Of a stretch of 56,175 bases of DNA, positions 7,520-16,882 are shown piece by piece. The notes under the pieces are model-generated. The model was not told where the DNA came from, ran no database searches, and worked only from the letters and a program-made list of their open reading frames with translations. The number at the start of each line of letters is the position of its first letter. Position 1 is the first letter of the stretch. Source of the DNA: JBBSBL01 sp038251325 (GTDB lineage: Bacteria; Actinomycetota; Thermoleophilia; Solirubrobacterales; Solirubrobacteraceae); NCBI GenBank assembly GCA_038251325.1, contig JBBSBL010000010.1, forward strand, positions 1 to 56,175. The letters are read 5' to 3'. The translations under genes and the position numbers were made by a program.

Positions 7520-9445
7520 TTGAAGAAGCAAGTGCTGGTCAGCGTCGATCGGGCCGAGACCCGTGTCGCGCTGCTCGAGGCCTCCGGCCGTGTCACCGCC
7601 GCGCGCAGCGGCACCGGGCGCCGCCGCAAGAAGGCCACCGGACCCGGCGAGGACTACCGCGTTGCGGAGCTCTACCTCGAGCGCCGCGGCGCGCGGTCCA
7701 TCGTCGGGAACATCTACAAGGGCAAGGTCGACAACGTCCTCGCCGGGCTGGAGGCCGCGTTCGTCGACATCGGCCTCGACAAAAACGGCTTCCTGCACGT
7801 CGACGAGATCGTGTTGCCGGGCGTCGAGACCCCAAAGCGCGGGCGCGGCAAGAGCGGCGGCAGCCGGATCACCGAGCTGCTCAAGCCCGGCCAGGAGGTC
7901 GTGGTTCAGGTCGTCAAGGACCCGCTGAAGACCAAGGGGGCACGGCTCTCGATGGAGCTGGCGATCCCGGGGCGCTACATGGTCTATTCGCCCCAGGGCG
8001 AGGGCGTCGGCGTCTCGCGCCGGCTCGACGACGCCGAGCGCGAGCGGCTGCGCCGCCAGACCGAGAAGCTCGACCTCCAGGGCGGCGGGGCGATCGTCCG
8101 CACCGCGGCCTATGGGGCCAAGCGCGCGGACTTCGAGCGTGAGCTGCAGTACCTGTTCAAGCTGAACTCGGTGCTCCAGCAGCGCGTCGCCGAGACCACT
8201 GCGCCGGCGATGGTCTTCCAGGAGGCCGACCTCTCGGTCCGCGTCGTCCGCGACGTCTTCTCCGAGCACTTCGAGCGGGCGGTGGTCGACGATCCCAAGC
8301 AGTACCAGCGGCTCGTCTCGTTCTTCACCCGCACCGCGCCCGAGCTCGTCGATCGCGTCGAGCTGTGGGAGGACCCCGAGCCGCTCTTCGAGCGCTTCGG
8401 CATCGAGTCCGTACTGGCCTCGACGCTCTCGCGCCGGGTCGACCTGCAGAGCGGCGGCTACCTGATGATCGACTACGCCGAGGCGCTCACGGTGATCGAC
8501 GTCAACACCGGGTCGTTCACCGGTCGCGGGCGCAGCAAGGGCCTGGAGGAGACGATCACCCGGACGAACCTCGAGGCCGCCGACGAGGTCGTCCAGCAGC
8601 TGCGGCTGCGCGACATCGGCGGGATCATCGTCATCGACTTCATCGACATGGCCCGCGCGCGCAACCGCGACGCGGTGCTGAAGACGCTGCGCAAGGCGCT
8701 CGACGAGGACCGCACGAAGACCTTCGTCGTGGAGATCTCGCCGCTCGGCCTGGTCGAGATGACGCGCCAGAACGTGACCGAGGGCGTGCGGGAGATCATG
8801 ACCCGGGCCTGCCCGACCTGCGAGGGCGAGGGCGTGATCCGCTCCGAGGAGACGATCGCGATCGAGTTCGAGCGACGCCTGCGCGACCTGGCGAGCGCCA
8901 AGGACGCGCCCGAGGCGTTCCTGCTCCAGGAGAACCCGCGGGTCACCGCCCAGTTCACCGGCCAGGGCGCCTGGCGCCTGACCGGGCTGGAGGCCGACAC
9001 CGGCCGCCGCTTCTTCTTCGAGGGCTCCGAGGGCCTGCCGCTGGACCACTTCGCGGTGCTGCTCGAGGGCTCGGTGGCCGAGGTCGAGGAGCGCGCGCTC
9101 CCGTTCCGGCCCGGGGACGAGGTGCTCGTCTCGATCGTCGAGCCGCACATGTACAACGTCGACGACGCCGTGGCGAAGATCGACGGCTACATCGTGTCGG
9201 TGACCGGGGGCGGCCGCCACGTCGGGACCAAGCGGCTGGTGCGGATCGAGCAGGCCGAGCGCACCGCGGCGACGGCCACGCTGCTCGACGACCAGCCGGC
9301 CGACGCCGCCGGCGAGGGCGCAGGGGGCGACGCGACGGACTCCGAGGACGCGGTAGACTCCGCCCCTCGGCGCCGTGGCCGCAGAGGTGGCCGGCGCCGT
9401 TCGCGCGCCAAGACCGCGACCGCGGCCGACCCGGGCGCCGAGTGA
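7520..9445 (+). CDS. rng: Ribonuclease E/G family endoribonuclease
   Basis: 641 residues. RNase E/G cleaves single-stranded RNA during mRNA turnover and rRNA processing. The S1 domain spans about 55-150 (GNIYKGKVDNVL, GLEAAFVDIG). The DNase-I-like catalytic motif is VIDVNTGSFTGRG near 328 with its Asp, followed by IVIDFIDM with the second Asp. CPTCEGEG near 432 is the Zn-link. The C-terminus is basic and Ala/Arg-rich, typical of actinobacterial proteins. The TTG start at 7520 has GAGGA 7 bases upstream and gives MKKQVLVSV. It lies upstream of rplU-rpmA, a common arrangement. Confidence 0.94.
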   Translation: MKKQVLVSVDRAETRVALLEASGRVTAARSGTGRRRKKATGPGEDYRVAELYLERRGARSIVGNIYKGKVDNVLAGLEAAFVDIGLDKNGFLHVDEIVLPGVETPKRGRGKSGGSRITELLKPGQEVVVQVVKDPLKTKGARLSMELAIPGRYMVYSPQGEGVGVSRRLDDAERERLRRQTEKLDLQGGGAIVRTAAYGAKRADFERELQYLFKLNSVLQQRVAETTAPAMVFQEADLSVRVVRDVFSEHFERAVVDDPKQYQRLVSFFTRTAPELVDRVELWEDPEPLFERFGIESVLASTLSRRVDLQSGGYLMIDYAEALTVIDVNTGSFTGRGRSKGLEETITRTNLEAADEVVQQLRLRDIGGIIVIDFIDMARARNRDAVLKTLRKALDEDRTKTFVVEISPLGLVEMTRQNVTEGVREIMTRACPTCEGEGVIRSEETIAIEFERRLRDLASAKDAPEAFLLQENPRVTAQFTGQGAWRLTGLEADTGRRFFFEGSEGLPLDHFAVLLEGSVAEVEERALPFRPGDEVLVSIVEPHMYNVDDAVAKIDGYIVSVTGGGRHVGTKRLVRIEQAERTAATATLLDDQPADAAGEGAGGDATDSEDAVDSAPRRRGRRGGRRRSRAKTATAADPGAE

Positions 9446-9456
9446 CCCTTCATCCC

Positions 9457-9825
9457 ATGTACGCGATCGTCAAGACCGGCGGGAAGCAATACCGCGTCGA
9501 GCCGGGCCAGTCCCTGCTCGTCGAGCGCCTGCCCGAGAACGAGGGCGCGACCGTGGCGCTGCGGCCGCTGATGTACCGCGGCGAGGGGGACGAGGTCGTG
9601 CTCGACGCGACCGGCCTGGACAAGGTCAAGGTCGAGGCGAAGATCGTCGCTCACGAGCGCGGCCCGAAGCTGCGGATCTTCAAGTTCAAGCCCAAGCGCG
9701 GGTACAAGCGCCGCACGGGGCACCGCCAGGAGCTGACGCGCCTGGAGATCACCAAGGTGGCGCTCAGCGCTCGCCGCGCGGCGACGAAGGCCAAGCCGAA
9801 GGAGGACGAGACCGATGGCGCATAA
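9457..9825 (+). CDS. rplU: 50S ribosomal protein L21
   Basis: 122 residues. It begins MYAIVKTGGKQYRVEPGQ and contains KFKPKRGYKRRTGHRQ, the L21 signature that contacts 23S rRNA. A Lys/Glu-rich C-terminal extension of about 20 residues is a mild elongation over the typical 103 residues. It starts 11 bases after the RNase gene and overlaps rpmA by 11 bases, so the two ribosomal genes are translationally linked. Confidence 0.97.
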   Translation: MYAIVKTGGKQYRVEPGQSLLVERLPENEGATVALRPLMYRGEGDEVVLDATGLDKVKVEAKIVAHERGPKLRIFKFKPKRGYKRRTGHRQELTRLEITKVALSARRAATKAKPKEDETDGA

Positions 9826-10072
9826 GAAGGGCCTCGGCTCCAGCCGCAACGGCCGCGACTCGGCCGCCCAGTACCTCGGCGTGAAGGTCTTCGCCGGGCA
9901 GCGGGTCACCGGCGGCGAGATCATCGTCCGCCAGCGCGGGACCCGCTTCCGGCCCGGCGACGGCGTCGGGATCGGCAAGGACGACACGCTGTTCGCGACC
10001 GCCGCGGGGACCGTGACCTTCGTCACGGGCCGCCGCGGGCGCGTCGTCTCGATCGTGCCGGGCGAGGAGTAG
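9815..10072 (+). CDS. rpmA: 50S ribosomal protein L27
   Basis: 85 residues starting MAHKKGLGSSRNGRDS, the L27 N-terminus that reaches towards the peptidyl-transferase centre. GVKVFAGQ and GIGKDDTLFA are further signatures. There is no N-terminal cleavage extension of the Firmicutes type. The start at 9815 lies inside the end of rplU, with a strong GGAGG at 9801-9805. It ends the operon; a palindrome (10083-10129) follows. Confidence 0.97.
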   Translation: MAHKKGLGSSRNGRDSAAQYLGVKVFAGQRVTGGEIIVRQRGTRFRPGDGVGIGKDDTLFATAAGTVTFVTGRRGRVVSIVPGEE

Positions 10073-10082
10073 CTTCCTGCCG

Positions 10083-10129
10083 TCGCTTCCCGGCTGACGC
10101 CCGCCCACCGGGCATGGGCCGGGATGCGA
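10083..10129. repeat. Palindromic repeat, copy A
   Basis: Imperfect hairpin between convergent rpmA and the SDR gene. Outer arms TCGC/GCGA, then TCCCGGC (10088-10094) pairing with GCCGGGA (10118-10124), and an inner GCCCG/CGGGC (10099-10103/10109-10113). Its core matches copies at 20301-20339 and 46001-46039. It may also act as a bidirectional terminator, though no T-run is present. Confidence 0.6.
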
Positions 10130-10142
10130 TGGGCGGCCGGCC

Positions 10143-10829
10143 TCAGCCGCTCTGCCCCACCGGCCGCACGAGGATCTCGTTCACGTCCACGTGCGTCGGC
10201 TGGGAGACCGCGTACATCACCGCGCGGGCGATGTCGTCGGGCTCGAGCGCGCCGGTCGGCCGGTTGTCGAAGAACGGCGTGTCGACCATGCCCGGCTCGA
10301 CGAGGGTCACCCGCACGCCGCTGCCGTCGAGCTCCTGCCGCGCGGCCTCGCCCATCGCGGTGACCGCCCACTTCGTGCAGGAGTAGAGCGACCCGGGCAG
10401 CGCGCGACGACCGGCGACCGACCCGGTGAGGAGGAGGTGCCCGCGGCTCTCGCGCAGCGCTTCGATCGTCGCCCGCACGGTGAGCGCGGCGCCGTAGACG
10501 TTGGTCAGGACCATCGCGCGCCAGTGCTCGGGGCTCTCGGCCAGGAAGCCGCGCGCCGCGCCGAAGCCGGCGTTGGCGAAGGCGACGTCGAGCCGGCCGA
10601 AGGCGTCGAGGGCCCTGGCCACGAGGCCTTCCTGCTCCTCCCACTCGGTCACGTCGCAGGAGACGGCGATCGCCCGCTCGGGCCCGCCGAGCTCGGCGGC
10701 CAGCGCCTCGAGCGCATCGGTGCTCCGCGCGGCCAGCACGAGGCGGTGGCCCGCCTGCGCGGCGTGGCGGGCGGTCGCCGCGCCGATGCCGCTGGAGGCG
10801 CCGGTGATGAGGAAGACGGGATCGGGCAT
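10143..10829 (-). CDS. Short-chain dehydrogenase/reductase
   Basis: 228 residues, classical SDR. The NAD(P)-binding TGASSGIGAAT is at about 9-19 and NAG at about 91-93 (FANAGFG). The catalytic Ser is in LTGSVAG, and Tyr/Lys are in SLYSCTKWAV (YxxxK). The C-terminal region FLITGAS...EILVRPVGQ resembles YdfG/DltE-like oxidoreductases, but no substrate can be named. It starts at ATG 10829, divergent from obgE with 45 bases between them. Confidence 0.85.
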   Translation of the reverse strand: MPDPVFLITGASSGIGAATARHAAQAGHRLVLAARSTDALEALAAELGGPERAIAVSCDVTEWEEQEGLVARALDAFGRLDVAFANAGFGAARGFLAESPEHWRAMVLTNVYGAALTVRATIEALRESRGHLLLTGSVAGRRALPGSLYSCTKWAVTAMGEAARQELDGSGVRVTLVEPGMVDTPFFDNRPTGALEPDDIARAVMYAVSQPTHVDVNEILVRPVGQSG

Positions 10830-10874
10830 GGAAGGCCTTTCGGGCGGGGTGCGTGACACGATGGGAAGCCGACC

Positions 10875-12200
10875 ATGCTGACCGATCGTGCGCGCATCCA
10901 CGTGGCGGCGGGGCGGGGCGGCGACGGCTGCCTGAGCTTCCGCCGCGAGGCCCACGTGCCCAAGGGCGGCCCGGACGGCGGCGACGGGGGGCGCGGCGGC
11001 GACGTCGTGCTCGTGGTCGACGACGCGCTGCGCGACCTCGGCGCCTTCCGGCGGCGCTCCCACTTCGCCGCTGGGCGTGGCGGCCACGGCCAGGGATCCA
11101 ACCGCCACGGCCGCGACGGCGAGGACGTGGAGGTGGGGGTGGCGCCCGGGACGGTCGCCACCCTGGAGGACGGCACGCGGCTCGACCTCGTGCGGCCGGG
11201 AGCGCGCTCGCTCGTCGCCCGGGGCGGCCCGGGCGGGCGGGGCAACAAGCGCTTCACGGGCCCGCAGCGCCAGGCGCCCCGCTTCGCCGAGCGCGGGCTG
11301 GCCGGCGAGGAGAGCTGGATCGAGCTGCGCCTCAAGCTGCTGGCCGACGTCGGGCTCGTCGGCGTGCCCAACGCCGGTAAGTCCTCGCTGCTCGCCCGCC
11401 TCACGCGCGCGCGGCCGAAGGTCGCCGGATACCCGTTCACGACGCTCGAGCCGGTGCTGGGCACGCTCCAGGGCGCCGAGCGCGCGCTCGTGGTGGCGGA
11501 CATCCCGGGGCTGATCGAGGGCGCCAGCGACGGGGCCGGACTCGGGCACGACTTCCTCGCTCACGTCGAGCGCACCCGGCTCCTCGTCCACGTGCTCGAC
11601 CTCGCGCCGCTCGACGGGACGGATCCGCAGGCCAACCACGCGACGATCGAGCGGGAGCTCGGGCTCCACGACGCGCGGTTGACCGGCCTGCCCCGGATCC
11701 TGGCGCTGGCCAAGGCCGACCTGGTGCCGGACGCCGAGGCGGACGCGGCGGCCGGCGCCTGGCGCGAGCGACTGGGCGACGAGGTGCCGGTGCTGGTCAC
11801 CTCGGCGGCGACGGGACAGGGGGTCGAGGAGCTGGGGCGGCTCTTGCTGCGGCGGGTCCCGCCGCTCGCGGATCTCGGCGGCTCGGACCGGGGCACGGAG
11901 TCGGCGAGGGCTCCCGGCGGTGGCGAGGCGATCGCCGAGCATCGCGTCTACCGTCCGGCCGCCCGGCGCAGCTTCGCGGTCGAGCGGGTGCCCGAGGGCG
12001 GCTTTCGCGTCCGGGGCGAGGGCATCGACCGACTCGTCGCGCGCTTCGACCTGGAGAACGACGAGGCGATGGCGGAGCTCGAGCGCCGGCTGCGCGCGGT
12101 CGGCGTCGTGCGGGCGCTCGAGGACCAGGGCTTCCGGCCCGGTGACGACGTCGAGATCGGGGGCGTCGTCTTCGAGCTCGATCCCGACGGTGCGGCGTGA
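10875..12200 (+). CDS. obgE: GTPase Obg/CgtA
   Basis: 441 residues. Obg is an essential ribosome-associated GTPase in 50S assembly and stress control. Three domains are visible. The Gly-rich Obg fold covers 1-155 (GGDGCLSFRREAHVPKGGP and repeated GG). The G domain has G1 GVPNAGKSS, G3 DIPG and AKADL as the NKxD equivalent. The C-terminal OCT domain runs from about 360 to 430. The G4 motif reads AKAD rather than NKxD, a mild deviation. The usual rplU-rpmA-obgE order is kept, with an antisense SDR inserted before obgE. Confidence 0.95.
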   Translation: MLTDRARIHVAAGRGGDGCLSFRREAHVPKGGPDGGDGGRGGDVVLVVDDALRDLGAFRRRSHFAAGRGGHGQGSNRHGRDGEDVEVGVAPGTVATLEDGTRLDLVRPGARSLVARGGPGGRGNKRFTGPQRQAPRFAERGLAGEESWIELRLKLLADVGLVGVPNAGKSSLLARLTRARPKVAGYPFTTLEPVLGTLQGAERALVVADIPGLIEGASDGAGLGHDFLAHVERTRLLVHVLDLAPLDGTDPQANHATIERELGLHDARLTGLPRILALAKADLVPDAEADAAAGAWRERLGDEVPVLVTSAATGQGVEELGRLLLRRVPPLADLGGSDRGTESARAPGGGEAIAEHRVYRPAARRSFAVERVPEGGFRVRGEGIDRLVARFDLENDEAMAELERRLRAVGVVRALEDQGFRPGDDVEIGGVVFELDPDGAA

Positions 12201-12251
12201 GCCGCGCCCCGACGTCACCGCGCGTTCCTCGACGGCCGGCGCCCTCTGGCG

Positions 12252-12257
12252 TACCCT
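12252..12257 (+). promoter_or_regulatory. -10 box TACCCT of the Usp-like gene
   Basis: TACCCT ends 8 bases before the ATG at 12266; leaderless geometry. Confidence 0.5.
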
Positions 12258-12265
12258 GGGGTGGC

Positions 12266-12742
12266 ATGTCGATGTGCGAGCACATCCTCGTGGCGTGCGA
12301 GGCGAGCGCCGACGGCGACGAGGCCCTGGTTGCGGCCGCCGCCCTCGCGCGCCGTTGCGAGGCGCGCCTCACGCTCGTGGCGGTGGCAGAGACTGACCCG
12401 CCCGGCGTCAAGCGCTGCTGCGGCTTCGGATCCGCGGCCTGGGAGCGCTGCGAGCGCGAAGACGCCCACGCCCGCCTGACGCGCGGGGCCCTGATGGTGA
12501 CGGGCGGCCCCGAGCCGGACCTCGCCGTCGTGCACGGCCGGCCGGCGGCGGCGCTCGCCATCGTGGCCGAGGAGCGGGGCTGCGACCTCATCGTCGTCCC
12601 GGCGCCACCCCCCGGCATGGTCGCCCGGCTCGCCCGGCGTGACTGGGCCGCGGCGCTGCGCCGCCGGGCGCGCGTCCCGGTGCTGCAGACGCCGAGCGCG
12701 GCGGGGCGTCGAGCGGCCGGCCCGGCGGCGACGCCCGCGTAG
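12266..12742 (+). CDS. Universal stress protein-like protein
   Basis: 158 residues. It has a UspA-like alternating beta/alpha fold: start HILVACEASADGDEALVAAAALARR, then ARLTLVAVAE, a later VVHGRPAAALAIVAEERGCDLIVVPA and a closing RRRARVPVLQTP, which mirrors the usual C-terminal strand. The ATP-binding GxxG-(S/T) loop of canonical UspA is poorly preserved (PAPPPGMVARL). A Cys pair CC at about 51-52 lies in an insert. The start ATG 12266 is supported by the TACCCT box. Confidence 0.65.
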   Translation: MSMCEHILVACEASADGDEALVAAAALARRCEARLTLVAVAETDPPGVKRCCGFGSAAWERCEREDAHARLTRGALMVTGGPEPDLAVVHGRPAAALAIVAEERGCDLIVVPAPPPGMVARLARRDWAAALRRRARVPVLQTPSAAGRRAAGPAATPA

Positions 12743-12809
12743 GTCGTCGCGCGCTCCGGCGGCCGGGACCGTCCGCGTCCGCGGCGCCCGGCTTGCTGAG
12801 CGGGGGTTC

Positions 12810-12815
12810 TAAGCT
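12810..12815 (+). promoter_or_regulatory. -10 box TAAGCT of proB
   Basis: TAAGCT ends 11 bases before the proB ATG. Confidence 0.4.
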
Positions 12816-12826
12816 CCCCGCTCGCC

Positions 12827-13918
12827 ATGGGAACCGTCGTCGTCAAGCTGGGATCGAGCATCGTCGCCGACGAGGACGGCGCGCCGCGCGCGGACGTCCT
12901 CGAGCGCATCTGCGGCGACGTCGCCGCCGTGCACGCCGAGGGTCACGACGTCGTGGTGGTGACGAGTGGCGCGATCGCGCGCGGCGTCGCGCTCATGGCG
13001 CTGCCGCTGCGCCCGCGCGCGATGGAGGAGCTGCAGGCGGCGAGCGCGGTTGGCCAGGGCCACGTCTACCGCGAGTACGACCGCCGGCTCACCGCCCTGG
13101 GGGTGGTCAGCGCCCAGGTGCTGCTCACCTTCTTCGACATGAGCGCGCGCACCCACTACCTCAACGCCCGCCGCACGCTGCGCCGCTTGCTCGACTGGCG
13201 GGTCGTCCCGGTGATCAACGAGAACGACACGACGACGACCGACGACATCTCCTTCGGCGACAACGACTTCCTCGCCGCGCAGGTGGCGATCCTGCTCGGC
13301 GCCGAGCTGCTCGTGCTGCTGACCGACGCCGAGGGCGTCTTCACCGCCGACCCACGCGCCGACCCGGACGCTCGCCTCGTGGCCGAGGTGCGCGACACGG
13401 TCGACCTCGAGCCGCTGCAGATCGGGCACGCGACCTCGCCGCTCGGCTCGGGCGGCATGCGCTCGAAGGTCGTCGCGGCGGAGATGGCGACCGCGGCGGG
13501 CATCCCGGTCGTCGTCGGAAGCGGCCTCGTGCCGGGCGTGCTCGCGGCGGCCGTCGCCGGGGAGTCGGTCGGCACGCGGTTCGCGCCCCAGGACGGCCGC
13601 TACTCCTCGTTCAAGCTCTGGCTCAAGTACGCCAAGCCCACCCGCGGGCGCGTCGCGGTCGACGCGGGCGCGGCACGCGCGCTGCGCGAGGGCGGGACGA
13701 GCCTGCTGCCGGTCGGGGTGGTCGGCGTCGAGGGGGGCTTCGACGCCGGCGACGCCGTCGAGGTCGTCCACGGCGGCGACGCGGTGGGCAAGGGCATCGC
13801 CAACTTCTCGGCCGACGAGCTGCGCCGGGTGGCGGGACTGAAGTCGAGCGAGGTCCGCGAGCGCCTCGGGGCGGCGAGCGAGGAGGCCGTGCACCGCGAC
13901 TACTTCGTGCTCGAGTAG
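12827..13918 (+). CDS. proB: Glutamate 5-kinase
   Basis: 363 residues. ProB phosphorylates glutamate in the first step of proline synthesis. The amino-acid-kinase domain starts VVVKLGSSIVADEDG and has VVVTSGAIARG and VINENDTTTTDD (substrate loop). TDAEGVFTADP follows. The GSGGMRSKV segment belongs to the ATP/effector site. A C-terminal PUA domain (about 275-355) is present, as in the long form of ProB. proA follows 29 bases later but with its own -10 box. Confidence 0.96.
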   Translation: MGTVVVKLGSSIVADEDGAPRADVLERICGDVAAVHAEGHDVVVVTSGAIARGVALMALPLRPRAMEELQAASAVGQGHVYREYDRRLTALGVVSAQVLLTFFDMSARTHYLNARRTLRRLLDWRVVPVINENDTTTTDDISFGDNDFLAAQVAILLGAELLVLLTDAEGVFTADPRADPDARLVAEVRDTVDLEPLQIGHATSPLGSGGMRSKVVAAEMATAAGIPVVVGSGLVPGVLAAAVAGESVGTRFAPQDGRYSSFKLWLKYAKPTRGRVAVDAGAARALREGGTSLLPVGVVGVEGGFDAGDAVEVVHGGDAVGKGIANFSADELRRVAGLKSSEVRERLGAASEEAVHRDYFVLE

Positions 13919-13934
13919 ACCGCCCGGCGGCCGC

Positions 13935-13940
13935 TACCCT
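13935..13940 (+). promoter_or_regulatory. -10 box TACCCT of proA
   Basis: TACCCT ends 7 bases before the proA ATG; leaderless geometry although the gap to proB is only 29 bases. Confidence 0.5.
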
Positions 13941-13947
13941 GCTCGCC

Positions 13948-15216
13948 ATGGCCGTCGCCCCGCTCTCGGTCGCCGAGGTGTGCCGCACCGCGCGCCGCGC
14001 GTCGCGGGGCCTGGCCACGCTCGACTCCGCGGTCAAGGACCGGGCGCTGGCCGCGATCGCCGACGCGCTCGAGGCCCGGACCGACGAGATCCTCGAGGCC
14101 AACGCCCGGGATCTCGAGCTCGGCCGCGAGGCCGGCCTCGAGCCGGCGCTGATGGATCGCCTCGCGCTCGATCCCACTCGCGTGGGCGCGATGGCGGGCG
14201 GCGTCCGCGCGATCACCGCGCTGCCCGATCCGGTCGGCGAGGTCGTCGAGGGCCGCCGGTTGGAGTCCGGGCTCGACCTGCGGCGGGTCCGGGTGCCGCT
14301 CGGGGTCGTCGCCGTCGTCTACGAGGCGCGCCCGAACGTCACGATCGACGCCGCGGCGCTGTGCCTGAAGTCCGGCAACGCGGTCGTGCTGCGCGGGTCC
14401 TCGTCGGCGGCCCACTCCAACGCCGTGCTCGCCGCCGTGGCCGCGGAGGCCGGCGCCGAGGGCGGGCTCCCGGACGGCGCCGTGTCGCTCGTGGCCGGCG
14501 GTGGCCGCGAGGAGCTCGCCGGGCTGGCCACCCAGACCGGGCTCGTGGACCTGATCGTCCCGCGGGGGGGAGAGGGGCTCAAGCGGGCGCTCAAGGGCGT
14601 CGCCACCGTGCCGGTGATCTACGCGGCGTCGGGCAACTGCCACGTGTTCGTCGACGCGTCCGCGGACCTCGACGACGCGGTCGCCATCGCGGTGAACGCG
14701 AAGGTCCAGCGCCCCGGGGTGTGCAACGCCGCCGAGACGCTGCTCGTCCACCGCGACGCCGCCCCGGCGTTCCTGCCGCGGGCGCTCGCCGCGCTCGACG
14801 ACGCGGGCGTCGAGCTGCGCGTGGACGCCCGCACGCGCGCGCTCGCCGACCCGGCGCTGCCGCTGCGCGACGCGACCGAGGAGGACTGGGACACCGAGTT
14901 CCTCGCGCTCGTGCTCGCCGTGCGGATCGTCGACTCGGGCGCCGAGGCGATCGCCCACGTGAACGACCACGGCAGCGGGCACTCCGAGGCGATCGTCACC
15001 GCCGATCTCGCCTCCGCGCGGGCGTTCCAGCTCGGCGTGGACGCCGCCTGCGTGTACGTCAACGCCTCGACGCGGTTCACCGACGGGGCCGAGTTCGGCC
15101 TCGGTGCCGAGATCGGGAACTCGACCCAGAAGCTCCACGCCCGGGGACCGATCGGGCTGCGTGAGCTCTGCACCACCAAGTACCTCGTCGAGGGCGACGG
15201 GAACGTCCGCGGCTAG
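13948..15216 (+). CDS. proA: Glutamate-5-semialdehyde dehydrogenase (gamma-glutamyl phosphate reductase)
   Basis: 422 residues. ProA reduces gamma-glutamyl phosphate with NADPH in the second step of proline synthesis. ALDH-like features are VVYEARPNVTIDAAALCLKSGNAV (cofactor region), LIVPRGG, and the active-site VQRPGVCNAAETLL with its Cys. The C-terminal STRFTDGAEFGLGAEIGNST is the ProA signature. ATG 13948 gives a standard N-terminus. nadD follows after 36 bases. Confidence 0.96.
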   Translation: MAVAPLSVAEVCRTARRASRGLATLDSAVKDRALAAIADALEARTDEILEANARDLELGREAGLEPALMDRLALDPTRVGAMAGGVRAITALPDPVGEVVEGRRLESGLDLRRVRVPLGVVAVVYEARPNVTIDAAALCLKSGNAVVLRGSSSAAHSNAVLAAVAAEAGAEGGLPDGAVSLVAGGGREELAGLATQTGLVDLIVPRGGEGLKRALKGVATVPVIYAASGNCHVFVDASADLDDAVAIAVNAKVQRPGVCNAAETLLVHRDAAPAFLPRALAALDDAGVELRVDARTRALADPALPLRDATEEDWDTEFLALVLAVRIVDSGAEAIAHVNDHGSGHSEAIVTADLASARAFQLGVDAACVYVNASTRFTDGAEFGLGAEIGNSTQKLHARGPIGLRELCTTKYLVEGDGNVRG

Positions 15217-15252
15217 CCGCGGCGCCACCGTCAATCCCGTCGCCCGCGCGCC

Positions 15253-15867
15253 ATGGCCGCCGTCGGCATCCTCGGGGGGACGTTCAACCCGCCGCATCTC
15301 GCCCACCTCGTCTGCGCGCAGGAGGCGCACGCCCAGCTCGGGCTGGAGCGCGTCGAGCTCGTGCCGGCCGGGGTGCCGCCACACAAGCCGGTGCCGGACG
15401 ACCCGGGCCCGGAAGCGCGGTACGAGCTGTGCCGTCTCGCGGTGGGGGACGACGAGCGCTTCGCGGTCTCGCGGGTGGAGATCGAGCGGCCGGGGCCGTC
15501 GTACATGGTCGATACGCTCCAAGGACTGCGCGATGCCCGACCGGAGGACGACCTGACGCTCATCGTCGGGGCCGACATGGCCCACGCCCTGCCGGGCTGG
15601 CGCGAGCCGGAGCGCATCCTCTCGCTCGCGCGGCTCGCCGTCGCCGAACGGGGCGGGGTGGCCCGCGAGGACCTGGCCGCGCGGCTCGCGCCGCTGGAGC
15701 CCTCCTGGCCGGTCGAGTTCTTCGCGATGCCGCGGATCGACGTCTCCTCGTCGCTCATCCGCCGCCGCGTGGCCGAGGGACGGCCGGTCCGCTATCTCGT
15801 GCCGGGCGCCGTCGAGGCGCGCATCGCCGTGGCGGGGCTCTACCGCGCGGCCGAGGTGCCGGCGTGA
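15253..15867 (+). CDS. nadD: Nicotinate-nucleotide adenylyltransferase
   Basis: 204 residues. NadD adenylates NaMN in NAD synthesis. The nucleotidyltransferase signature GGTFNPPHLAHL is at about 8-19. The C-terminal DVSSSLIRRRVAEG is the ISSTxIR equivalent. LIVGADMAHALPGW contains the conserved substrate-pocket residues. The neighbour rsfS is a frequent partner of nadD in bacteria. The stop is 31 bases before the rsfS ATG. Confidence 0.95.
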   Translation: MAAVGILGGTFNPPHLAHLVCAQEAHAQLGLERVELVPAGVPPHKPVPDDPGPEARYELCRLAVGDDERFAVSRVEIERPGPSYMVDTLQGLRDARPEDDLTLIVGADMAHALPGWREPERILSLARLAVAERGGVAREDLAARLAPLEPSWPVEFFAMPRIDVSSSLIRRRVAEGRPVRYLVPGAVEARIAVAGLYRAAEVPA

Positions 15868-15898
15868 GGGGTCACGCTCGCGCCGTGAGGGGAGGCCG

Positions 15899-16306
15899 AT
15901 GAGCGGCGAGAGCGCCGGCGCCGCGCCCGCCGCCCAGACGCGCCCGACGCCCGAGGCGCTCGCCCGCCTCGTCGCCGAGCTCGCGGCGGACAAGAAGGCG
16001 CGCGACATCGTCGAGATCGACCTGCGCGGGATCGTGGGGTACACCGACTACTTCGTGCTCGCCACGGGGAACACCGACCGCCAGGTCAAGGCGATCCACG
16101 ACGGCATCCACGAGGAGATGAAGCGGCGTGACGGCCTGCTGCCGCGCCGCGTCGAGGGCCTGCCCGAGGCGCGGTGGGTGCTGATGGACTACCTCGACGT
16201 CGTCGTCCACATCTTCACGCCCGACGCGCGCGAGTTCTACGGCCTCGAGTCGCTGTGGGGCGAGGCGCCGTCGCGGCGGGTGAAGGAAGCGGCGCCGAAC
16301 GGCTGA
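15899..16306 (+). CDS. rsfS: Ribosome silencing factor RsfS
   Basis: 135 residues. RsfS (DUF143) binds L14 and blocks subunit joining when nutrients are short. The family core is present: KKARDIVEIDLRGIVGYTDYFVLATGNTDRQVKAI, then EGLPEARWVLMDYLDVVVHIFTPDAREFY. GGGGAGG-like purines end about 4 bases before the ATG at 15899. The TGA stop lies in the left arm of a perfect hairpin. Confidence 0.95.
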   Translation: MSGESAGAAPAAQTRPTPEALARLVAELAADKKARDIVEIDLRGIVGYTDYFVLATGNTDRQVKAIHDGIHEEMKRRDGLLPRRVEGLPEARWVLMDYLDVVVHIFTPDAREFYGLESLWGEAPSRRVKEAAPNG

Positions 16307-16327
16307 CGGCCGCCGGAGCGGCGGCCG

Positions 16328-16330
<3 letters not shown>
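16304..16330. terminator. Perfect 11-bp hairpin shared by two stop codons
   Basis: TGACGGCCGCC (16304-16314) pairs perfectly with GGCGGCCGTCA (16320-16330) around a GGAGC loop. The first TGA is the rsfS stop. Read on the other strand, the other arm supplies the TGA stop of the nuclease/tRNA ORF. It sits just 3' of tRNA-Ala on the minus strand and probably stops transcription from both sides, although there is no T-run. Confidence 0.65.
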
Positions 16331-16828
<498 letters not shown>

Positions 16829-16835
16829 ACCCCGA

Positions 16836-16841
16836 ACACTA
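16836..16841 (-). promoter_or_regulatory. -10 box TAGTGT of the nuclease-tRNA unit
   Basis: On the minus strand TAGTGT ends 7 bases before the ATG at 16828. It is the only obvious promoter upstream of tRNA-Ala, so the tRNA may be cotranscribed with the nuclease ORF. Confidence 0.5.
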
Positions 16842-16882
16842 GTTCGCGTGCCGGACGGAATCGCCCTGCCGGCCGGGCGATC

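Noticed and set aside
12743..12809. Terminator or repeat copy between the Usp-like gene and proB
   Set aside because: GGCCGGGAC occurs once, but no matching complementary arm of the repeat family was found close by.
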